Origin: Gordonia effusa NBRC 100432
GTDB lineage: Bacteria > Actinomycetota > Actinomycetes > Mycobacteriales > Mycobacteriaceae
NCBI RefSeq assembly: GCF_000241305.1
Contig: NZ_BAEH01000095.1
Location: 1-62,855 of the forward strand
Length of the DNA stretch: 62,855 bases
Direction of reading: 5' to 3'
Shown here: piece by piece, positions 1 to 8,195 of the stretch
How positions within the stretch are numbered: position 1 is the first letter of the stretch
How the letters are laid out: each line of letters begins with the position of its first letter
Position numbers and translations under genes: made by a program
The notes under the pieces: generated by a model
What the model was told of the DNA's origin: nothing
The model's database searches: none
The model's input: only the letters and a program-made list of their open reading frames with translations

Positions 1-43
1 TTGGTCAAGCGTTCGCCGAGCGGGGCCGGGAGGTGTCTACGTT

Positions 44-94
44 GATGGTCGAGTGCGCTCGCCGAGCGAAGCGAGACGCGCGTGTATCGAGACC
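44..94 (+). repeat. REP-like palindromic repeat, copy 1
   Basis: A 51-bp element runs from GATGGTCGAG to TATCGAGACC and recurs at 53365-53415 with only two substitutions (49/51 identical). Its ends are near-complementary (GGTCGAG versus TCGAGACC), as in REP-type extragenic palindromes. The rest of 1-133 holds no convincing gene; it lies downstream of the minus-strand TetR gene. Confidence 0.7.
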
Positions 95-133
95 TAGGTG
101 ACACGATGTCGAAAACTGTTGCGCCCGTGTGGG

Positions 134-883
134 TTAGCCGCGAGATTGAGCGCCGGCATGTTCAACTGCCCGAAACGCTGTGGCCAAAGGTTGATTCAGG
201 TCAATGGTTAGTCCGAGTGTCGAACTCGCTGTGGCCACCACCGATTGAACGGTTTCCTGTAGGTAGGTAGTCAATTCGCTGGCGGGTAGCATCGGGGTGC
301 CGCCGTCGCCGAGCCACCATTTGGTCACGGCTGCCCCGGCGCCGGCCACTGTGATTGCCAAGAGCTCGACCGTCCGAGAATCAACATGAGATTTGTCGGT
401 CAGCGATTCCAATAGCGTTGTGACGCGGCGTGCTGCCTGTTGAATCACCGGCACCGCGTAGTTGCCACCATCCGACGCCAACCCCGCTACGGTCAGAACC
501 CGAAACGTATTCGGGTACTCGACGACGACGGAGAGATACTCGTTGATGGCGCTCTGCAGTGCTTCGCCGACAGTGATCGATGAATGATTATCGGCGGTTG
601 CCAGGCGCGACCACAGGATGCCGGCCAGTCGCTCTACGACAGCGTCGTAGAGGTCATCCTTATCGGCGAAGTATCGATACAGCTTTGGCTTTGCGGTGCC
701 GAACTCGGCTGCGATGTCGCCCATGCTGACTCGTGGCCCGCTGTTCTCGGTGGCGCGAAAGGCCGCGTCGACAATCTCGGCGCGTACGCGAATTCGGTTC
801 TCGCGCCATCGATCACGCCGGCCATCGGGCTTCTCGACAACCCGCTCACGATGGTCTGACGGCGACAGAAGGTCAGAAGACAT
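134..883 (-). CDS. TetR/AcrR family transcriptional regulator
   Basis: This 249-aa protein has an N-terminal TetR helix-turn-helix at about residues 35-80 (the RVSMGDIAAEFGTAKPKLYRYF stretch, shortened: SMGDIAAEFG then KLYRYFADKDDL) and a helical ligand-binding C-terminal half. It lies 30 nt downstream of the minus-strand lipase at 914-1954 and is probably cotranscribed with it. A GTAACcGTTAC palindrome sits in that gap at 901-911. I infer that it represses the divergent lipase and monooxygenase operons through the CGCATAGT-type sites near 1976-2134, but the second TetR at 8196 is an equally possible owner. The ligand is unknown. Confidence 0.85.
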   Translation of the reverse strand: MSSDLLSPSDHRERVVEKPDGRRDRWRENRIRVRAEIVDAAFRATENSGPRVSMGDIAAEFGTAKPKLYRYFADKDDLYDAVVERLAGILWSRLATADNHSSITVGEALQSAINEYLSVVVEYPNTFRVLTVAGLASDGGNYAVPVIQQAARRVTTLLESLTDKSHVDSRTVELLAITVAGAGAAVTKWWLGDGGTPMLPASELTTYLQETVQSVVATASSTLGLTIDLNQPLATAFRAVEHAGAQSRG

Positions 884-913
884 GACGGCGCAATGCTGTC
901 GTAACCGTTACCG

Positions 914-1954
914 TCATGCTGAGGTCCGCTCGACCGAGATGGCAGGTCGCGCGAGGGCATCGCTGACAAATGTCCCGATCTCGGCGAATGCCTGGCGAGC
1001 GTCGGGGAGAACGTCGGCGCCGGCGTGAAACACGTGAATGGCGCGGTCCCAGACCTGCAGACGCACGGAAACTCCTGCGTCGACGCAGCGCCCGGCGACC
1101 TCGTAGGCGTCGGCGAGCAGCACCTCCGTTGACCCAACCTGTATCAAGGTCTCGGGCAAGCCGGTGAAATCGTGATTGATTGGCGACCACACGGGATCTA
1201 GCGCCCCGTCCACTCTGACACCCCAGCTGACGGGCAGAGCCAGTATGTCTGCCGACAGGACCGGATCAAGCTTGTCGTTGGGGTGAGCTATGCGTGCGGT
1301 GCTGTCGTAGTTGGCGAACGGGGCGATCGCCACCAGTGCGCGGGGCAGTGGAAGGCCCCGATCGCGGAGTGCCAACGCGGTGGAGAATACGAGCCCTCCG
1401 CCCGCCGAATCTCCCGCCAGCACAATCCTTTCCGGCGTAATCCCGATGTCGAGGAGGCGCCGGTAGCTCTCGACGCAATCGTCAATCGTCTGCGTCACGT
1501 GCACCTCGGGAATCTGCCGATACTCCACGTTGTATACGGGCAGCCCGGTCGCGGAGGAGAGTCGTGCCACCATTCGTCGATGAGTGTTGAGGCCGCAACA
1601 GGCAAGACCACCGCCATGAAAATAGAGGATCGCGCCGGTCGTGGCTTCGGGTGGATCGGCGACAGCGGGATTCCACACCCATTCGGCGCGGTGGGTCGGA
1701 AAGTCGGCCCGCTGCCGCTTGGTGCCACGGGGCGCGCGCACTGGCGCCAACAGCAGATCGAAACGGCCAATGATCTGTAGCGCGACGTTCTTGGGAAGCA
1801 TCCGACGGTTGTGGGCCCAAATCGCCGCGTCGAAGAATTTGCGAACGGTCAGCCTCAGCGCCAGGTGGCCTATCCGCAGTCTGAGACTGGCGCGACGGGG
1901 GAACTCAACTGAGATCGAGTGGGTGGATCGCATAGAAGCGTGTGTAGTCATCAT
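914..1954 (-). CDS. alpha/beta hydrolase, HSL-family lipase/esterase
   Basis: This 346-aa protein has the hormone-sensitive-lipase (family IV esterase) layout. The oxyanion-hole HGGG is at residues 113-116 (YFHGGGLACCG), the nucleophile elbow GDSAG at 181-185 (Ser183), and a C-terminal His lies in AIHVFHAG. Catalytic Asp candidates lie in the SPINHD to VLLADAYE segment. No signal peptide is evident, so it is likely cytoplasmic. It is divergent from the SDR/monooxygenase operon and shares a 210-bp promoter region with repeated operator-like sequences. The context resembles LipR beside MymA in M. tuberculosis, so it may hydrolyse an ester made or consumed in the same pathway. The start has ATG-ATG in tandem; Met8 is an alternative. 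Confidence 0.88.
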   Translation of the reverse strand: MMTTHASMRSTHSISVEFPRRASLRLRIGHLALRLTVRKFFDAAIWAHNRRMLPKNVALQIIGRFDLLLAPVRAPRGTKRQRADFPTHRAEWVWNPAVADPPEATTGAILYFHGGGLACCGLNTHRRMVARLSSATGLPVYNVEYRQIPEVHVTQTIDDCVESYRRLLDIGITPERIVLAGDSAGGGLVFSTALALRDRGLPLPRALVAIAPFANYDSTARIAHPNDKLDPVLSADILALPVSWGVRVDGALDPVWSPINHDFTGLPETLIQVGSTEVLLADAYEVAGRCVDAGVSVRLQVWDRAIHVFHAGADVLPDARQAFAEIGTFVSDALARPAISVERTSA

Positions 1955-1975
1955 CCGTCCTTACTGGTTCAACTG

Positions 1976-1994
1976 CGCATAGTAACACTATGCG
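1976..1994. promoter_or_regulatory. inverted-repeat operator candidate
   Basis: Perfect 8-bp arms CGCATAGT and ACTATGCG are separated by AAC. The site lies 21 nt upstream of the lipase start, in the divergent promoter region. A related sequence recurs at 2119-2134. The two TetR genes of the island are the obvious candidate binders (inference). Confidence 0.6.
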
Positions 1995-2118
1995 AATGGT
2001 CGGCGGGTAGCCTCGCAATCTTCCTCTTGCTCGCGCATTGGCTGGCTGCGAACAGCGGTTATGCGGCGTCGGCGCGCGAAGATGGCTGGAGTTGCAACCC
2101 ATTGACCGCCAGCTAGAA

Positions 2119-2134
2119 ATAGCGTTACTATGCG
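2119..2134. promoter_or_regulatory. second copy of the operator-like sequence
   Basis: ATAGCGTTACTATGCG matches 15 of 16 bases of the reverse complement of the 1976-1994 site (ATAGTGTTACTATGCG). It lies 30 nt upstream of the first SDR start, on the other side of the divergent promoter region. Confidence 0.55.
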
Positions 2135-2164
2135 AAAAAGGACAATGACGGAGGAGTCGGCTCA

Positions 2165-3010
2165 ATGAAGACCGCAATTGTGACGGGTGCCGGTGCCGGC
2201 ATCGGCAGGGCTACCGCAGAACGGTATGGCCGTAAGGGGTGGCGGGTGATTGCCACCGACGTCAATGAAGTCACCGGAAATGAAACCGTCAGGCGCATCA
2301 ACGATCGGGGTGGTAGCGGCTTCTTTAGGAAGGCCGATTCATCGTCGCTCGCGGAGTGGGATGCCCTCGCGGATTGGGTATGTAGCGAGTTCGGGATTCC
2401 GGACTTGGTAGTCAACAACGCCGGAATCTTGATCGGAGGGGGGTTTCTTGAGCAGAGCGGCGACGACTGGCGGCGAATGATTCAGGTGAACATGATGGGC
2501 CCGATCTGGGGCTCGCGAACCTTCGTCGAGCGCATGGCAGCAGCAGGACGCCGGGGACATATTGTGAATGTCGCCTCGTGTGGCGCCTTCTTGCCCACTC
2601 AGCTCGGGCCGTCGTATGTCACCGCTAAAGCTGGGGTCTACCTGGGTACTAACGCCTTGCGGTCTGAGTTCGGGAAGAAGGGGATCGGTGTCACCGTAGT
2701 CTGCCCTGGATTGATTCGAACCGACCTGGCTACGAACGGCCATCGTGCCGGCGACGACGAGTCATGGGCCGCTAATCTTGGTGCGGCGCAGCGCTTTTCA
2801 TGGCGTTCCCCGGAACGGGTGGCCGCCGCCATTGAGCGGTCGGTTCGCTGGAATCTCGGCACCGTTCCGGTCGGCTTCGAAGCGTGGATCATCTGGTTCG
2901 CCTATCGTCTCTCGCCGTCGCTGGTACGCGGAATCAGCTCAAAGATCTCGATGCCGCTCGCGGACAAATTCACGGAGCTGAGTGGTCGATTTCTTCGAGG
3001 CGTGCGATGA
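2165..3010 (+). CDS. short-chain dehydrogenase/reductase (SDR) 1
   Basis: This 281-aa classical SDR has the nucleotide-binding TGxxxGIG motif at residues 8-15 (TGAGAGIGRA), NNAG at the end of beta-4, and the catalytic YxxxK in YVTAKAGV, with an upstream Ser in NVASCGAF. The C-terminal tail of about 40 residues, beyond a typical 250-aa SDR, is rich in hydrophobic and basic residues. A GGAGGAG ribosome-binding site precedes ATG 2165. It is the first gene of a six-gene operon, and its stop overlaps the next start (ATGA at 3007-3010). In a pathway with Baeyer-Villiger-type enzymes it most simply oxidises a secondary alcohol to a ketone; the substrate is not deducible. Confidence 0.88.
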   Translation: MKTAIVTGAGAGIGRATAERYGRKGWRVIATDVNEVTGNETVRRINDRGGSGFFRKADSSSLAEWDALADWVCSEFGIPDLVVNNAGILIGGGFLEQSGDDWRRMIQVNMMGPIWGSRTFVERMAAAGRRGHIVNVASCGAFLPTQLGPSYVTAKAGVYLGTNALRSEFGKKGIGVTVVCPGLIRTDLATNGHRAGDDESWAANLGAAQRFSWRSPERVAAAIERSVRWNLGTVPVGFEAWIIWFAYRLSPSLVRGISSKISMPLADKFTELSGRFLRGVR

Positions 3011-3144
3011 ATTCTTTGAGTTCGTTCCTTGCTCGAGCCGAGGCGGCCTGGAGCCCCTACGACAGTGACACCGCATGGGCGGGACGCGAAGTCCCGGCTC
3101 GCATCGCGAACGTTGATTACAAGTACTTGGAAGGTGCCCGATGA
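3007..3144 (+). CDS. 45-aa small protein inside the SDR/BVMO operon
   Basis: The frame starts at ATG 3007, overlapping the stop of SDR1 as ATGA, and ends at TGA 3142-3144, again overlapping the start of SDR2 as ATGA. The product begins MNSLSSFLARAEAAWSPYDS and ends NVDYKYLEGAR. It has no Cys, His or membrane segment, an amphipathic N-terminal stretch, and a mildly acidic, aromatic-rich remainder. I do not recognise a family. The double coupling within an operon in which every junction overlaps argues that it is translated. It could be a subunit-like partner of an SDR or monooxygenase, or a fragment of a former larger gene. Confidence 0.6.
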   Translation: MNSLSSFLARAEAAWSPYDSDTAWAGREVPARIANVDYKYLEGAR

Positions 3145-4025
3145 AAAATGTGATGGTGACCGGCGCGGCCGCCGGAATCGGAAAAGAAACCGCGATCCTG
3201 TTCGCCAAACGCGGCGAGCGGGTGATTGTCGCTGACATCAACGAGGGCGGGGCGCAACTCACGGTCGCCGAGATCGAGGCGCAAGGCGGTACTGCTGTCT
3301 CTTACCTGCTCGACGTGAGCAGCGAGAACGAGTGGGAGCAATGTGCGCAATGGGTTAAGACTCAGTACGGTCCACTCCACGTCCTAGTCAATAATGCGGG
3401 CGTGATGGATCTGGGTGGGTTTGTGGAAACCGATCCCGCCGGTTGGCAGCGCATGGTGGACATCAACCTGATGAGCGTTATTTACGGATCGAAAGTCTTT
3501 GCGCAGCAGATGATCAGCGAGCAGGTGCGAGGTCATATCGTTAACCTTTCCTCGGCCGGCGCATTCCTTCCGTCGGAACTCGATGCCGCATATGGGGTGG
3601 TCAAGGCGGCAGTGTTAATGGCGACCCAGGCTTTACGCACGGAGCTCTCCGCGCATGGCATTGGAGTCACCGCTATCGCGCCGGGCGCGATCCGGACTAA
3701 CTTGATACGCAATGGCCAACGAAACGGTCTGAGTGAAGACCAACTGGCACAATGGAATTCGGCGGCCGGATCGGTGCAAACACGCCTGGCATTCGGGGGG
3801 CCGGACAAAGTTGCCCGGCGAATCGTGAAGTCGGTCGATAAGAACTGGGCTGTGGTGCCCGTGAATCCCGAGGCGTGGTTGCTCTACTATGCCTTCCGCT
3901 TGGCGCCCGGATTGGTTCGTTGGGGGACGTCAATTGCCAGATTCGACCGGATAGACGCGCTGCTGCGTCACGCCCGCCCGCTTCTGGATCGACTCACCAA
4001 GAATCAGGAGACCAGCAATGCGTGA
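3141..4025 (+). CDS. short-chain dehydrogenase/reductase (SDR) 2
   Basis: This 294-aa classical SDR shows TGAAAGIGKE near the N-terminus, NNAGVMD, a catalytic Ser in NLSSAGAF, and YGVVKAAV as YxxxK. It is clearly paralogous to SDR1, with the same extended C-terminal tail (PEAWLLYYAFRLAPGLVRW versus FEAWIIWFAYRLSPSLVRG), so the pair arose by duplication. Its start overlaps the small-protein stop by ATGA, and its stop overlaps the first monooxygenase by 8 nt (ATGCGTGA). It may act on a different stereoisomer, or at another step, from SDR1. Confidence 0.88.
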   Translation: MKNVMVTGAAAGIGKETAILFAKRGERVIVADINEGGAQLTVAEIEAQGGTAVSYLLDVSSENEWEQCAQWVKTQYGPLHVLVNNAGVMDLGGFVETDPAGWQRMVDINLMSVIYGSKVFAQQMISEQVRGHIVNLSSAGAFLPSELDAAYGVVKAAVLMATQALRTELSAHGIGVTAIAPGAIRTNLIRNGQRNGLSEDQLAQWNSAAGSVQTRLAFGGPDKVARRIVKSVDKNWAVVPVNPEAWLLYYAFRLAPGLVRWGTSIARFDRIDALLRHARPLLDRLTKNQETSNA

Positions 4026-5574
4026 AGAGCCCGATCATGAGGTGATCATCATCGGTGCCGGCTTCGGCGGTATCGGTGCCGGGGTTGAACTGAGCAAGGC
4101 CGGTATCGACGATTTCGTGATCATCGAGAAGAACGCCGGAATAGGGGGAACCTGGTGGGCGAACACCTATCCCGGTGTGGCGGTGGATATCCCATCGATC
4201 TACTACAGCTTCTCCTACGAGCCACCTAAGACCTGGAGTCGAGTGTTCGCTCCGGGTGCCGAAGTGCAAAAGTATGCCGAGCAGGTGGTCGACGCGTTTG
4301 GGCTTCGCTCGCGGATCAGACTCAATACCCGGATCATCGATGCGTCTTGGGATGACGATCAGCACCTGTGGCGAGCCCGGCTCGATGGGGGAGAGACCAT
4401 CACCAGTAGGTTCGCGATTGGTGCGGTGGGGGCGTTGGAACAACCACAGATGCCCGACATCGCGGGAGTCGAGACCTTCGCGGGCAAGGTTGTGCACACC
4501 GCGACGTGGGACCACGACTACGAGTACGCGGGTAAGCGGATCGGGGTAATCGGCACTGGCGCGACGGCACTGCAACTGATCCCTGAATTAGCAGACGTCG
4601 CAAGCCATTTGGCGGTCTTTCAGCGGACGCCGATCTGGGTGGCGCCGAAACCGGACATGAAGATTCCGCGGGCGGTGGCGAGGACCCTGCTACGGGTGTC
4701 GGCGTTACGTCGTGGTGTGCGCGCGGTTGTGACACTCGGGATCGACTTCGGCATCACCGGCATCGGCCTCTTCCATGATCGGGTGCCCGGCATGGTTAGC
4801 CTGCTCAGCAAGGGCGGAGCCGTGGGGTACCGAGCGTGGTTGCGGGGCAATCCTGAACTGGCACAAAAGCTCACACCGAATTACGCGCCCGGCTGCAAAC
4901 GGCCTTCCGTATCGAACCGGTACCTCAAGACATTCACTCGGAAGCACGTGGACTTGGTTACCGCCCCCATAGAGCAGATCACCGCGACCGGTGTAATCAG
5001 TTCAGATGGTGCCCACGATCTCGATGTGTTGGTGTGTGCCACCGGTTTCAAGGTGATGGACAAGGGAGCCACGCCGCCCTTCCCGCTCCGCGGCGTCGGA
5101 GACAAGGATCTCAACGAGTTCTGGGACCAGAATCGCTTCCAGGCTTACCAAGGGGTATCTATCCCAGGCTTCCCCAATGCCTTCATGATTACCGGGCCAT
5201 ACGGATTCGCCGCCGGTTCTTACCTCGCAATGATCGAGTGCACCAGTCGGCATGCGGCCCGGGCTATCGCTGAAGCCCGCCGCCGAGGTGCCACGCGGGT
5301 CGAGATCGGCCAGGAGGCACACGATGCCTATTACCAGAAGTGCCGGGCCAGGGCCGAGAAAAGTATGTGGTTGTCGTCGGCGTGCGAAGGGTCTAACACC
5401 TACTACGTCAACTACCAAGGCGACGCCGCCGCCATCCGGCCGAGCACTCACTTCGAAATGTGGTGGGGCAATAAGCATTTCCCCTATAGCGATTACCGGT
5501 ACACCGCGGTGCGTGAGGTGTCCGTGCCGACCGAGGAGTCCGCGGGGGTAAGAGTGAACGGAGCACCGCAATGA
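4018..5574 (+). CDS. Baeyer-Villiger-type flavin monooxygenase 1
   Basis: This 518-aa two-dinucleotide flavoprotein binds FAD at GAGFGG (residues 13-18) and NADPH at GVIGTGATA (176-184). Between them is the Baeyer-Villiger fingerprint FxGxxxHxxxWD, here FAGKVVHTATWD (154-165), with the His at 160 intact. It should insert oxygen next to a ketone carbonyl to give an ester or lactone, using O2 and NADPH. It overlaps SDR2 upstream (8 nt) and the second monooxygenase downstream (ATGA at 5571). M. tuberculosis MymA (Rv3083) is a comparable relative beside SDR and lipase genes. No membrane anchor is visible. Confidence 0.9.
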   Translation: MREEPDHEVIIIGAGFGGIGAGVELSKAGIDDFVIIEKNAGIGGTWWANTYPGVAVDIPSIYYSFSYEPPKTWSRVFAPGAEVQKYAEQVVDAFGLRSRIRLNTRIIDASWDDDQHLWRARLDGGETITSRFAIGAVGALEQPQMPDIAGVETFAGKVVHTATWDHDYEYAGKRIGVIGTGATALQLIPELADVASHLAVFQRTPIWVAPKPDMKIPRAVARTLLRVSALRRGVRAVVTLGIDFGITGIGLFHDRVPGMVSLLSKGGAVGYRAWLRGNPELAQKLTPNYAPGCKRPSVSNRYLKTFTRKHVDLVTAPIEQITATGVISSDGAHDLDVLVCATGFKVMDKGATPPFPLRGVGDKDLNEFWDQNRFQAYQGVSIPGFPNAFMITGPYGFAAGSYLAMIECTSRHAARAIAEARRRGATRVEIGQEAHDAYYQKCRARAEKSMWLSSACEGSNTYYVNYQGDAAAIRPSTHFEMWWGNKHFPYSDYRYTAVREVSVPTEESAGVRVNGAPQ

Positions 5575-7208
5575 CAGCGGGACGTGACATCGACAACTCG
5601 CCGGAGTTCGAAGTAGCCGTCATCGGTGCTGGCCCCGCGGGAATCGCTGCCGGAGCCAAGTTGCGGATGGCCGGAATCGACGACTTCGTCATCCTCGAGC
5701 GCGCCGACGACGTGGGCGGCAGTTGGCACGAAAACCACTATCCGGGTTTGGGAGTCGACATTCCGGGCATCGCGTATCAGTATTCATTCGCGCGAAACCC
5801 CAACTGGTCAAGGTTCTTTCCGCTGGGTGCGGAGGTCAAGCAGTACCACGTGGATGTCGCACGCCGGTTCGGGTTACCGGAGCGGACCCGATTCAACTCC
5901 GAGGTGGAGAGGGAGGTGTGGGACGACGACGCCAAGGTGTGGCGTCTGCATCTGGCCGGCGGCAATGAGGTGAGGGCTCGGTTTCTGATCAGCGCGGTCG
6001 GTGCGTTCGTCCGGCCGAAAGATGATGTAGGTATTCCTGGAGCAAATAGCTTCCGCGGCAAGGTCCTTCGGCCCAGTTCGTGGGACCACAGCTACGACAT
6101 CACCGGTAAGCGGGTCGCGATCATCGGCACCGGAGCGAGCGCTGTGCAGATCATTCCATCCATCGCTCCCCAAGTAGACCATCTCACGGTCTTTCAGCGG
6201 ACGCCGGTGTGGTCGATTCCCAAGCCAGACTTCGAGGTGCCCCGAATATTGCAGCGCGCCTTAGCGATTCCGGGTCTCACCGCAGCAGTACATGGTGCGG
6301 CGTTGGTTGTGGTCGATGCGTTGTTGCGGCTGCTGGTCCGATCGCCCGGAGCGCTCGTCGAGCCGGTGATGGACAGGTTCGACGCCACCACCATCGCCCT
6401 GTATCGCCGGTACGTGCGGTGGGTGATCGATGATCCGGCGGTGGCCGCCAAGTTGTCTCCAAACTTCGGGGCACTGGCAAAGCGGCCCACCATGTCGACC
6501 GCTTATCTACGTGCTTACAACCGCGACAACGTCGATTTGTGCACCGAGCCGATAGTCAAGATCACCCAGACCGGCGTACGGACATCTGATGGTGTGCTCC
6601 ACAAAGTGGATGCTTTGGTGCTGGCGACCGGCTACGAGGTGTTCTCTGATCCTGAAACGTACCGCGTCGGAACGATTGTGGGCCGTGACGGGTTCGACCT
6701 CGCGGATTTTTACAGTTCGGAGGGGTTGCAGGCGTATCAGAGTGTGTCGGTACACGGGCTGCCCAATCGATGGACCCTCGTCGGACCCTATTCGTGGACT
6801 GGTTCGGGCTGGCATGCCTTTGCCGAGATGACCGCTGACCACGCGGTGCGTGCGATCACCGAGTCTCATCGTCGGTCAGCGCAAGTCTGCGAGATCCGCA
6901 AGCAGGCCGCGGATGATTATCACCGTGAAGTCTTCTCGCGTGCCTCGTCTTTGCGGTACTACCTGAACGATCTCAACGGACACGTGCCTACCTACTATCG
7001 GAATTCGCAGGGCGACAGCACCTACATTCGGCCCTCGGGCTTCTTCGAGGCAAGCCGTGGCAATCGGCGCTTCCCCTTGGATGACTACTCCTACGAGAAC
7101 TTCTCCCAGGTACCGAACAACCGGACAGATCCGGGGCCGGGGCGCGGCGCGTCTGAGATCGAGCAAGGCGCCGCCATCAACGAGCACAAGAAGGAAACCG
7201 CGAAATGA
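5571..7208 (+). CDS. Baeyer-Villiger-like flavin monooxygenase 2, altered fingerprint
   Basis: This 545-aa paralogue of the preceding gene has FAD motif GAGPAG (residues 19-24) and NADPH motif AIIGTGASA. The fingerprint at residues 161-172 reads FRGKVLRPSSWD, so the normally conserved His is Arg167. That His takes part in the NADPH-linked conformational cycle in BVMOs, so this copy may have changed activity (oxidase, N- or S-oxygenation, or partner-dependent). The C-terminus is extended and charged (GPGRGASEIEQGAAINEHKK). Overlaps of ATGA at both ends place it firmly in the operon. Confidence 0.85.
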   Translation: MTAGRDIDNSPEFEVAVIGAGPAGIAAGAKLRMAGIDDFVILERADDVGGSWHENHYPGLGVDIPGIAYQYSFARNPNWSRFFPLGAEVKQYHVDVARRFGLPERTRFNSEVEREVWDDDAKVWRLHLAGGNEVRARFLISAVGAFVRPKDDVGIPGANSFRGKVLRPSSWDHSYDITGKRVAIIGTGASAVQIIPSIAPQVDHLTVFQRTPVWSIPKPDFEVPRILQRALAIPGLTAAVHGAALVVVDALLRLLVRSPGALVEPVMDRFDATTIALYRRYVRWVIDDPAVAAKLSPNFGALAKRPTMSTAYLRAYNRDNVDLCTEPIVKITQTGVRTSDGVLHKVDALVLATGYEVFSDPETYRVGTIVGRDGFDLADFYSSEGLQAYQSVSVHGLPNRWTLVGPYSWTGSGWHAFAEMTADHAVRAITESHRRSAQVCEIRKQAADDYHREVFSRASSLRYYLNDLNGHVPTYYRNSQGDSTYIRPSGFFEASRGNRRFPLDDYSYENFSQVPNNRTDPGPGRGASEIEQGAAINEHKKETAK

Positions 7209-8161
7209 CGGTCCCCGCAGTCGTTTTCGTCGAACACTCGCGACGTGAATCGCCGCGACTGCCCAAACTGGGGCCCACCACCGGAGGACTGAGCGCATCC
7301 GCGGATGTGGTTGTTCGGGTCGCCGAACGCGGAGCGTCAAAGTCCGACGCGGCGTCGACCGTGGTGTTCTTACATAATGGCGGCGCCAACCGAGAGATTT
7401 GGGAGCCGGTAATCGACCGGCTGGGTCCCTCGATCCGGGCGCTTTCCATAGATCTACCCGGCTATGGCGAATCTGACGCCCCCAGTAGCGGATTCCGGCG
7501 CAGCGATTACGCTGATGTGATCGAACAGTTCCTTGACCATTACGTTGACGATCCCTCGGTGGTATTGGTGGGCAACTGCATGGGATCCGCATTCGCGTGG
7601 ACGGTCGCCGACCGCCGCCCCGATCGAATCGGCGCCCTCGTGTTGATCAATCCGTTGACCAAACAGACCGCGCGGCGCAGCGTCGCCGGCCGGCTGCTCC
7701 CCATCCCTGTCGCGATCGATCTTGGCCGGGTCGTCGGCTGGCTGAGGCTGCCCGGGCCGTTGTCGACCCTTGCCCTGGTTCCACAGTTCGGCTTCACCGG
7801 ACTGCGGCGTCGACTGTGGTGGCGTCATCGAAAGCTCGCCACACAATGGCGCGACTCCGGCCGGGTGCGCCCCGTCGCGTCGCTTTTCCACGACATAGAC
7901 AGCTACACCGAGCTCGATATGTTCAGGCGACCAGAGTACTGGCCATGGACAGCGATGGTCTGGGGAGCGGCCAACTGGGCACTATCGCCCAAAGCTGGTG
8001 CCCGCCTAGCCGACGGCCTTCGACCTGATCGAAATATCCGACTGCGGGGCGCTGGTCATCTCGCGATGCTGGAAGAGCCGGACAAGGTCGCGGGCATCGT
8101 GGAGTGTGCCGTCGCCGAGAGGGCCCTGACCGGCCGCTGCGATGTGTCTAGCGCAATATGA
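7205..8161 (+). CDS. alpha/beta hydrolase with Cys at the nucleophile position
   Basis: This 318-aa hydrolase fold has an oxyanion region FLHNGGANREIW (about 55-66), a nucleophile elbow LVGNCMGS (residues 121-128) and a C-terminal His in GAGHLAMLEEP. The elbow residue is Cys125 rather than Ser, as in dienelactone hydrolase-type enzymes. It is last in the operon, with ATGA overlap onto the second monooxygenase, the natural place for opening the ester or lactone that a Baeyer-Villiger enzyme would make. Asp83 (SIDLPGYGES) and Asp residues near position 250 are acid candidates. Confidence 0.85.
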   Translation: MTVPAVVFVEHSRRESPRLPKLGPTTGGLSASADVVVRVAERGASKSDAASTVVFLHNGGANREIWEPVIDRLGPSIRALSIDLPGYGESDAPSSGFRRSDYADVIEQFLDHYVDDPSVVLVGNCMGSAFAWTVADRRPDRIGALVLINPLTKQTARRSVAGRLLPIPVAIDLGRVVGWLRLPGPLSTLALVPQFGFTGLRRRLWWRHRKLATQWRDSGRVRPVASLFHDIDSYTELDMFRRPEYWPWTAMVWGAANWALSPKAGARLADGLRPDRNIRLRGAGHLAMLEEPDKVAGIVECAVAERALTGRCDVSSAI

Positions 8162-8195
8162 CACCATAAGAGCTCAACAATGAGCGGAGCGGCCG

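Noticed and set aside
82..270. 62-codon frame at the left edge
   Set aside because: It begins in the REP element and runs antisense into the TetR gene; no family resemblance.
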